Shown: positions 55,137-64,000 of the stretch, one piece after another
Layout: every line of letters starts with the position of its first letter
Numbering within the stretch: the first letter of the stretch is position 1
From: Ottelia alismoides
Lineage: Eukaryota > Streptophyta > Magnoliopsida > Alismatales > Hydrocharitaceae
Assembly: GCA_037367405.1 (NCBI GenBank)
Contig: JAZKJV010009633.1
Location: forward strand, 248,001-312,000
Direction of reading: 5' to 3'
Length of the DNA stretch: 64,000 nucleotides
Notes under the pieces: model-generated
What the model saw: only the letters and a program-made list of their open reading frames with translations
Database searches by the model: none
What the model was told of the DNA's origin: nothing
Program-made: the position numbers and the translations under genes

Positions 55137-58100
55137 TGGTGACCGAGGTTAATGATCGACTAAGGTGGAATAAATATACAAAGTGTCATTGTACTCAATC
55201 AATCAAATCGGTCACAAGAAAATTAAACCACTCAAAGATAAATCAATCAAATGTAAGCGGTCTCTCTATTTTATTTACCTAGTACTTCGACCAGGGTCGA
55301 ACATACAAAGCATGATTTAAAATATAAGTAGTCGGATTTCAGAAAACAAAATATTTTTAGTGGTTTTTAATTTTACAATTTTTTATTTTCAAAAAGATGA
55401 AAACAAGCACAAGAAATGAAAGGCACCACCACACTCTTTTTGTATTTTTTAAAATTGCCAAAACACTCAGGCAAGTTAAAAATACTTAAAATGCCAAAAA
55501 CCCTGGATGGTAATTTTATAAGAAACTATAAGTAAAATTCTAAACATAAACTGAAAATACTATTTTTGGATTTTTCTATAATTTTATATAATTTTCATAA
55601 GTTTCTAGTTTTTTTAAAATTTTTAAGGTTTTTATCAGGAATTTTAAACCAAAATGGTACTGGAGATAAAACACAACAAAATACAACTATAAAATTTTTT
55701 GTGGAATTTTTAAGTAATTTTTTTAAATTTTTATTATTTGTTGTAACATAAACATGACTTTTTATGAATTTTTGAATTTTTAATATTATAAAATAAAAAC
55801 AATTTGGCAAACCAAAATTACCACTTAAATAATAAGCAATCATAAGCTAAAAGGTAGTTCTGTAGAATGATTAGGGCCAATTTGCTATTTATTTCATCCA
55901 ATAAAAGCAAGAAGTTGAAAATTGTCTACAGGGACCTTTTGTAAATAAGTTAAGTTTTATGACCTAACAGATAAAAGATATTAAAACCTCAGGGGTCAAA
56001 TAAGCAATTTATCCAATAAAGGCACGCACAACACGTGACTCAGACAAACATGGGCATATTTTGCAAATATCCAAAATGTTTCATTCATTCCATAAGAGCT
56101 CAAAAGTTTAATGCAAATACTTTAAATAACCCAGACAATCACGTGGGGACGTACGTGGACTCAACCAAACTAGACTAAAATACAAATAGATAAAGCATAA
56201 GGGTCTAACTGCAAAAGGCTTCTTAGCTATTTATTACACTTACTAGACTAAGACGAAATGACATAAAGGACAGGGAAAAAAGTGAAATATACCCAGTGGA
56301 GGTGTGTGGTGCACGTGAGAAGGCTGGCGGCTCTGATGTGCTCTGAAAAAGATCTGATGGCCTGGAAATGTGTCGAGGACGTGCAGTCAGATTTTGAGTT
56401 GTCAGGTCTGATCTAACGACCTGGAAAGCTACTTTGTCAGGAGACTCTGATATGATCTGCCAACAATATTTTCATCCGAAGGTGGAGGGGAGTGTTGGAA
56501 GAACTCGGCTCAAGCGACTTTCAAGAGAGAGATCCACGGGCCTGATGAATTTGTTAAAAGATCTGGCCGTGAAGCCCTCTATGTCGACAAGGATGCTTGG
56601 ATGAAGGAGTTAACAGCTGAATGGTCGATCGGTGCTTTGCCTGGAGCTGCTCCGCCGGAGCATTTGGTGTCCAAATGGGTCTTCTCGTGTGAACCAGTAC
56701 TTGTAGAGGATAGCAAGACTCAGGAACATAGCTCTGGTCTGGTTATTGCTTGTAAAATGTCAAGAAGCGAAGGGGAATGAGGGCTCGATCTCGAGCGAAT
56801 ATGGAGGAAGGAGATTCGACGTCAATCTCACTTTATTGAGTGAGACCAAGGGGGGTAAGGGTGCGTAGGAAGATACATAATGAGTTGGCATCTTGATCGG
56901 TGCGGGTGAAGGTGTATAGCGAGGCTCAGACCAGCTGGTCAGAGCTAGTGAACTGCGACAATGATGGAAATGGAAAGTTTGAATCGAAATGCAAAGTAAG
57001 GGCGATAAGGGAAATACTTGATGCTCCTGAAAGGATAAGCAATGTTAGGCCAGGTGGAGGTGGAGGTTTTGGCCTCAATCGGGCTGCGACACACCAGGGA
57101 GACTAGACGCGGCGGATCTCCGGCCACGTTAGTGAGCTGCGATCGTGAAGCCATTAAACTTCGCTCCGAGAGCCCCTCCGGGCTGCTGTCACTCACCTGG
57201 ACGAGGCTATGGGGGAAGAAAGAGGCGGGACATGAGCTAAGGAGCTGGAGAAGCGGAAGATAATATATATAGGCATGCCTCAGAGTCTGGAAAGATCGAT
57301 CGATGGGGCAAAACCCTAGATAGATCCGACCCTTCCTAGGGATCCACAAGGATCAAGGATCCTAGGAGAGGAATCGGGTGCTGAAAGCGAGGCAAAAGGA
57401 GGCCGAGTTTGATCGAGAAAAATTCCATAAGATGCTCCAACGAGCTAGAATCGGGTCGACCCAACATAGGTGAAGAGGTGGACCCGTGGTCAACAATCCT
57501 ATGTGGACCAATCGGGAATCAGAATTTACAAAAATAAGAGAATATTAAATAGAAATAGTAAATGAATTTAAAATAAAAAGTGTATAAAATAAAAATGTTT
57601 ATTATTTTATGAACTTTTTTCTGTGATTTTAATTATTTTTATAAATTAGTTTATTATGGTATATACGTATATACTATTATGTAAAAGTATAATATACTTA
57701 TATATTATATACATGTATTTTTGTTTTATTACAACAAATAATTTTATTTTATATTTTATTTATTTACAAAATAATTTAAGGGGTATAAACTGATTTTTAT
57801 ATGATTTTTATAAATTAATTATGGTTGCAAGGTAAATGGGTATTGTATTATATACATGTGGTTTTTGTACAATGAAATTTGGATTTCATTTTCATTTTTA
57901 TTTTGTTTTTTGATTTTTATTTTATTTTTATTTTATTTCAAGGACTATATACAAGTGTTCAAAAGTGGTAAGATATTTATATATTGTCAAAATAAATATA
58001 AATAATTAGTTGTGCAAGTACAAGTGTTATGTGCAGTAAACAATGCACCCTATTTTTCTCTACTTATTTTCTTGCGATCAGGTCAAGCCTTGGGGTTTGG

Positions 58101-58301
58101 GTCACTCTGTATTTATTCTGAATACATTCTTATTTTTCTTTTTCTTTATTCTTTTATTTTTGAAAAATAGGTGTTCATTATGAGATATTAACAATGACAT
58201 ACACAAAGTTATTTTATTTTATTTACAGATATTTATAGATGGTTTTGCTAAAAGATATAGCTAAAATAAAAGAATAAAGAATAAGAATCTTAGATTCAAC
58301 A
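55137..58301 (-). repeat. Element D 5' LTR
   Basis: On the minus strand it starts TGTTGAATCTAAG (58301) and ends GGTCACCA (55137) next to the primer site. It has TA-rich, GC-rich and A-tract parts in the order seen in the other LTRs, GATTGGTCCACA near 57513, GTTGACCACGG near 57496, and a TATATATATT box near 57272. Its right neighbour is copia coding sequence, so D inserted into the copia element. The 3' LTR fragment at 44310-44968 is its partner. Confidence 0.88.
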
Positions 58302-58955
58302 TCGCCCAATGATGTTGATCATGAAGTAATGACACCGATCAACTCTCTACAGTGCTGAAGCTTGTAACGAGTGACTACCTTTATCAACATATCTGGAGGA
58401 TTCTCATCGATGTGTATCTTCTTCAACATGAGCCGCTTCTGATCAATTGCATCCCTTAGCTAATGGTATCTCACATCATTGTTTTGTGTGATCATGGTGC
58501 ATGGTACTCTTGCTCAGGTCTATAGTGCTCTGGCTATCACAAAACACAACTAGCTCACTTTCATCCAATCCAAACTCACCAAGAAAGCATTGTAGACACA
58601 ACACTTCCTTCCCAACCTCTATTGTTGCTATGTATTCTGCCTCATGTAGTTGAGAGAGAAACACATTTCTGTACTTGGATTGCCATGATATGGCTTACCC
58701 TGCAAATGTGAAAATGTACCCTAAGATAGATTTTCTCAGGTACACGCCTTCTACCATATATGCATCAATGTAGCCACATAGTTTGGGATCTGACCTCCAA
58801 AACACGACACATACTTGAGGTCCCTCTCAAGTATCTCAAGATATGTTTTACTACCTCCCAATGTTCCTTCCCTAGATTGGACATGAATCTGCTTACCACG
58901 CCCATAATATGGTCTATGTCAGGTCTGGTGCAAACCATTGCATACATGAGGCTTC
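58302..58955 (-). pseudogene. pol: Ty1/copia RNase H and end of reverse transcriptase (element F)
   Basis: On the minus strand 58947-58765 reads MYAMVCTRPDIDHIMGVVSRFMSN and WEVVKHILRYLRGT, the end of a copia reverse transcriptase. 58664-58476 has EAEYIA, KEVLCLQCFLGEFG and FCDSQSTIDLSK with a following HHDHTKQ, the copia RNase H. The rest down to 58302 fits the C-terminal tail with stops. D cuts the element at 58302; its 3' LTR is not in the window. Confidence 0.85.
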
Positions 58956-61900
58956 TGATGACACGCCCAGCGACTCGGGTTATGTATGTAAATAATCAAG
59001 GATCGTTGTCACCCAAATCACTAGGCATGATCAATTGAGAAAAGAAAAACCACTCAAGGAAAAATCAAACAATCAAAATATGTAAGCGGTTTGCTATTTT
59101 TTATTTACCTGGCATAGCCACCAGGGTCGAGCACAAGGAGCACGAGAGAAGTAGGACGTAGTCAAATTTCCCAAAAAAAAACTTAGTTGTTTTTATAATT
59201 TTTTGTATTTTTAATTTTTGAATAAAGCGCACACGCAAAAAAATAAAAGAAAGCAAACACAATAATCTTTTTTTTGGATTTTTCTAAATAGTCAAAAATA
59301 GTTAGAAAATTAGAATAAAAATATTTTTGGATTTTCTAATTTTTAAAATGTTTTTGGTAATTTTCATGGATTTTTCAAATGTTTTTATAATTTTATAAAA
59401 GTCAAATAAGGCTCAAAATTCAAAACAATGCACAACCAAGACCAAATTGCAAATTAAAAATATCTAAAGTGCGATAAAATAGAGATGAAAAGCTATAAAT
59501 AGGAACTAGAAATGGAATTTTTAGTATTTTATTTGATTTTCTATGATTTTTGCAACATTTTGGTTGTTTTGTAATTTTTAGGGTTTTATAGTGAATTTTC
59601 AAACAAAATTAAATTTGGAGTTAGAGCAAGCAAAAAGGAATGCACGGAAATTTTTGTGGAATTTCTGAACTATTTTCAAATTTTTATTTTTTATTAGGCA
59701 AACAAGGACATTTTTAAGAGTTTTTTGAATTTTCAAAAATAGAAAATGCACATAAATTAATCCAACAAAATTACAGTAAATATTACACATTAACATGAGC
59801 CAGTGGTAATTATTATGTAATTTTCAAATAAATTTAATATTTATTAAGTCCAAAATAAAGCATTCAATCAAGCACAGTTCACAAAGACCTATTCACAAAT
59901 ACTTTGAGTTTCTAGACCAAAGGATAACACAATATGAAAGCTTTGAGTTCAAGCTACAAATATCCCATTCAATTCATGCACATGCTCAATATACGACACA
60001 CAAGGGTATAAATGCAATTTCTAAAAACTTCAAATTCAAGCAGCAATGCTATAAAAGTTCAGGACGCAAATTGCAAATGACCCATAAATCATGTGAGCAC
60101 ACACGTGCTTCAGACTCATGAAGACTAAAGTGCAAATACCAAAACCTACGAGGTTCGAAATGTAAATGTTCTTAACTACAATATTTATTTAATGGACTAA
60201 ATATAAAAACATAAACATGCATGGCTGATAAAGAAATATATCCATGAAGGGGTACGTAACACGCGTGGAGGCAGTCGCTATCGTACGACTCTGATCCTCC
60301 TATGCTGCAGATATGACGGCTCGGAATCTGTCTTAAATGTGGGTATCGGATGCGTCAGATGCATAAGATCTAACGGTCCCAATAGTGCCACTGTTTGGCA
60401 GCTCAGATCGAATCTGGCACGAGCGGGCTAATCCAACGGCAGGGAGAGGGTCTATAAGAACAAGACCCCAGCAAGCTTCAACCGAGCATCGAAAGGGATC
60501 TGACAAGCAGATGAAGGATTGGAGAGGTCTGGGTGCGTCGTGGAGCTATTCCGCATCAGATGGGATGCTTGAATGGGGGCGACAACGGGTGAATGTACGT
60601 GACGGTGAAGGGGCTCCTGGAGTTGCTCCGTCTGAGTAGCTAGGGATCCTAAGTGGTCTCCTTGCGTGCGTCTCATCATGCAAAGGGTAGACGGGACTCG
60701 GGGCTATGCTCCGGTCTTGGTTATTGCAACTGGAGATAAGAGAAGCGATGGGGAATGGGGATTTGGGTCTCCGGTGAATGCGGGGGATGGAGACCTGACC
60801 TAATCTCAACCCGATGGTCGAGCATCAGGGGGAACAGGTCACGTAAGAAGATGGAGCGAGCGTTGGTGATTCTATCAATGCAGACGAATGGATGTAATGG
60901 GGCTCCGACCAGCTGGTCGGAGCAGAGGTGATGACAGAGATGCGAAATGGAAAAGATGGATCAAAAGAGGAAATACAAAAGAAAAGATAGATACCTGAAG
61001 GTTCCGATGGGTTCCTGAGATTCAGATGAAGGTGGGCGTTGAGGTCTTGGCCTCAACCGAGCTGCAGCTGGCTTAGAGGCTTCACGCGGTGGAGCTCAGG
61101 ACACGTCGTGAGCTACATGTCTCCTGACACCTCTGAGGGTCCTAAGGCACTCCTCCAATGACTATCACTATGAGGAAGGTAGCTTAGGGTCTATGGTGGC
61201 ACGAGGGATGAGCTACTCCATGTAGGAGGAGGAGAAGACTATTTATAGGCAAGCCAAAGGTCCAAGAAGATCGGAGGCATACGTGGAACCCTAGGAAGAT
61301 CCGATTGCGCCTAGGGATCCGCAAGAATCATGGGAGTTTGGGCTTCAATTAGGCCCATAAATGGAATCAAATGGAGCATTGTGTCGGGTGCCAAAAAGCA
61401 GAGAAAACGCTTCGGCAAAGCACGGGCGACTCGACCTGGCTGTGAAGGGGACGTTGACCAAGGCCAACAGTTCCAGCTGGACCAATCAGAATCAAGGATT
61501 TACAAAAGTCAAAGAAAATAAGATTAAAAATAGTAAATGAAGTTAAATTAAGAAGTGTACAAAATAAAAAATGATATTTTTTTTACAAGTTATTTTTCTG
61601 TGAATTTTAATTATTTTTATAAAAAAATAAAATAATGTATATACAATATATAATATTATATACATGTCTAATTTACCTATTTATTATGTACAAGTATTAT
61701 TATTTTATTATTTTTACAAAAAATATATTTATTTTATATTTTATTTATAAATGAAAATTATTTTAAAAGAATAAAATAATTTTTATTTTATTTTTATAAA
61801 TTATTTAAGGGTATAAAATAAATGAAAAATGGGGTACTTATATGTTTGTTTTATACAAAGGTTGGATGATTTTATTTTTATTTTATTTTTATGATTTTTA

Positions 61901-62295
61901 TTTATTTTTATAATATTATTAAAGCTATATGCAAGAGTGTAAAAGAATAAAATAAGTTGGTTTCATAAGAAATAAGTAAATAAATAATATGTACAAGTAT
62001 AGGTGATATGTACAATACATAACATACCCTATCTCTCTCTACTTATTTTCTTTTGTGATCAGTTCAAGTCTTGACCTTCTCTTGGGGTTTGGGTCACTCT
62101 GTATTTATTCTAAATACATCATTTTTTTATTTTTTTCCTTTATTCTTTTATTTATGAAAAACACATGCTAATTATGCATTATTATCAAGGGCATGTAAAA
62201 TGCTAAGTTGTTATATTTACAGGTATTTACATGAGGTTTTGCCAAAAAGAAGAGCTAAAATAAAAGAATAAAGAGTGAGAATCATGGATTCATCA
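58956..62295 (-). repeat. Element E: solo LTR in the copia element
   Basis: On the minus strand it starts TGATGAATCCATGATTC (62295) and ends GTGTCATCA (58956). It matches D's LTR in layout and many blocks. No primer site or internal region follows; copia coding sequence resumes on both sides (…SIVGS and LMYAM…), so recombination left only one LTR. The flanks GCTTC (58951-58955) and ACTCC (62296-62300) look like one duplication decayed by transitions. It has a TATA box at 61239-61248 and a donor-like CTTCAG|GTATCTATC at 60994. Confidence 0.87.
61239..61248 (-). promoter_or_regulatory. TATA box of solo LTR E
   Basis: CTATAAATAG on the minus strand is an excellent plant TATA box, lying downstream of GATTGGTCCAGC and GGTCAACG in the minus-strand direction, the same order as in the C and D LTRs. 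Confidence 0.6.
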
Positions 62296-63519
62296 ACTCC
62301 CAACTATGGACTGGTGTGGGATCTTGGCCATATTCATTTTCTCATCAGAAAAGGATAGACATGACTCTTTGGTCAGCTTGAAATGAGAGGCTAAAGGCAT
62401 GTTGACAGGCTTCACACTCTTCATGTTGAATCCACTCCAACATGCATTAAGCATATTTCTCATGTTATAACTACAACATGTGCTTCTTCCTGTCTCGTGT
62501 AATCTGCATCCCAAGGATGTGGCTTGCCTTGCCCAAATTCTTCATATAAAACTCCTTGGAGAGTTCTCTCTTGAGCTTTGCAATCAAGTTGGAATCATGG
62601 CCAACAATCAGCATATCATCCACGTAGATTAAAAGAATGGCGAACCTGCCATTGGGAAGACAACGAACATATACACATGGATCGACTGTAGTCCTCTTGA
62701 AGCCCTACTTTTCCATGAATGCACCAAACTTCAAGTACCACTATCTCAGAGCGTGCTTCAAGACATAGAGACTCTTCCTCAACCTGCAAACCATGTGCTC
62801 TTTCCTTTTTTCTTGAAATTCCTGTGGTTGCTACATGTAGATTTCTTCCTTTAAATCACTGTGAAGAAACACCGTCTTCACATCCATTTGCACCAGCTCA
62901 AGGTCATGCTAGCAACAAGTCCTAACACCATTCTCACTAAATTCATCTTCACCATGGGGGAGAAGATCTCATCATAGTCCACTCCTTCTTTTTGGCTAAA
63001 CTCTTCTACCACCAGTCTGGCCTTGTGCTTAACCTGCTTGCCACCATCATATGACTTCAGCTCGTAAACCCATTTGTTCTTCAATTCTCTCTTTCCTTTG
63101 GGATGCTCAACAAGATCATAAGTGTGATTTTTCTTAAGACATAACATCTCTTCATTCATTGAATTGCACCAATGATCCCTGTCCTTATGTCTTGTGCCTC
63201 CTCAAAGGTATTTCTCACTTGCATTTGTATCAGGAAGTGGGGTAACATGATGATGGCTGATGTACTCTCTCAAATATCTTCACCCGAGGCTTTGTTGCAT
63301 CAGCATGTGGATGGGGCTGCTCCCCCTGCACCCGTGCCCCAGGTCCCCTGGATCTGCATCAATGGGGTCTACATCTGGCTTGTGCTTCTCTAACTGCCCA
63401 TCCTCTCCACCTATACCATGTACTGGAGAAGGGTCTGTGTCCTTGTCACTGTCATCATCTATGGAAATCTCATCTCCATCACCACTATCAGTATTGTCCT
63501 CAGCCATGTCTGATTCTTA
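62296..63519 (-). pseudogene. pol: Ty1/copia reverse transcriptase and upstream linker (element F)
   Basis: On the minus strand, 63507-63280 is an acidic linker (DDDSDKDTDPS). 63159-62878 begins the reverse transcriptase: NEEMLCLKKNHTYDLVEHP, NKWVYELKSYDGG, KARLVVEEFSQKEGVDYDEIFSP. Around 62640-62600 the active site reads LLIYVDDMLIVG. 62514-62293 ends FSDEKMNMAKIPHQSIVGS, directly continued after solo LTR E. Stops between these parts show it is dead. Confidence 0.87.
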
Positions 63520-64000
63520 TAGAAAGTCACATCCATGTGTCAGGTGAGACACTTCTTCCTTGGATCTCAAAGATGGTATCGAAACTCCTGATCTCCATAG
63601 CCAACAAAAATATAAGGCTGTCTTGTCATCCAACTTCCTCCTCTACTCCTTTGGTACCAATGCATAGGCTTTGCATCCAAACACCCTCAAATGAGCATAT
63701 GAGGGGTCCTTTCCTGTATTATGCATTCTGGAATCTGGAAGCCCAAAGGAACCGATGGAGATCGGTTGATCAAGTAACATGTGGTGCAAACCATCTCAGT
63801 CCAAAAGGTCTTGGGCAACTTTGTTGTCTTTAGCATAAAGCGAACTCTCTCAACAATGGTCATATTCATCCGCTCAGCAAGACCATTGTGCTGGGGTGTG
63901 TCAGGCTCCATCTTCTTTTGCATGATGTCGTGCTCTGCACAGTAGCCCTGAAAGCTAAGAGAGGTGTACTCTCTCCCTTTATTCATGCACAAACATTTCG
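63520..64000 (-). pseudogene. int: Ty1/copia integrase, C-terminal part (element F)
   Basis: 63992-63687 on the minus strand reads NKGREYTSLSFQGYCAEHDI, then TPQHNGLAERMNMTIVERVRFML, a copia integrase core with the catalytic Glu in GLAER, followed by KTFWTEMVCTTCYLINRSPS. The N-terminal part and gag lie beyond the window's right edge. The segment 63687-63520 continues in other frames with integrase-tail-like residues. Confidence 0.87.

Noticed and set aside
1..64000. tRNA, rRNA or host protein genes
   Set aside because: I found no cloverleaf with promoter boxes, no rRNA motifs and no host exon. The tRNA-Asp matches are 18-base primer sites, not genes.

Overview
The window is plant nuclear DNA made entirely of nested LTR retrotransposons; I found no host gene, tRNA, rRNA or other cellular gene. 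The plant assignment rests on the element families. Most elements are Athila-like Ty3/gypsy: a tRNA-Asp primer-binding site (best copy TGGCGCCGTTGCCGGGGA at 9484), an LRSGR motif before the protease, FMDD reverse transcriptases and no chromodomain. There is also a decayed Ty1/copia element. Stop codons in the old copies are nearly all TAG, which fits plant CHG methylation decay. This much nesting suggests a large-genome angiosperm; the sequence does not identify the species.

Nesting order, oldest first. (F) A Ty1/copia relic on the minus strand (58302-64000, open to the right) was hit by a solo LTR (E, 58956-62295, minus) and by gypsy element D. (D) Minus strand: 5' LTR 55137-58301, primer site 55116-55133, decayed gag-pol about 53751-46977, 3' UTR, and a 3' LTR cut off at 44310. 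(C) Plus strand, inserted in D's 3' LTR: 5' LTR remnant 3532-5605, leader, gag start at 7118, 3' LTR 40798-44309. C was then split three times: by another LTR (B', 1-3531) in its 5' LTR, by element A (7737-19417, duplication GCTCG) in gag, and by element B (22504-35657, duplication CCTGC) between protease and reverse transcriptase.

A is young and complete: near-identical LTRs, an intact primer site and an uninterrupted 1919-codon gag-pol with visible catalytic residues. B is a large non-autonomous element with 3.6-kb LTRs whose only coding region is a proline-rich, protease-like reading frame; it has no capsid, reverse transcriptase, RNase H or integrase. B shares its leader and 3' UTR architecture with C and D, so it was probably mobilised in trans by C/D-type elements.

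The most interesting non-coding structure lies in the 3' UTRs of B, C and D. Each carries an array of stem-loops whose 3' arm is CCTAAGTATAGGGGG or a variant, a near copy of the element's own polypurine tract. The leaders of B and C share a stem-loop with one compensated base-pair change, and all three share a splice-donor-like site. These look like conserved cis-acting RNA/DNA signals common to autonomous and non-autonomous partners. No gene in the window acts with another in a host pathway; the interactions are between retrotransposon proteins and these signals.
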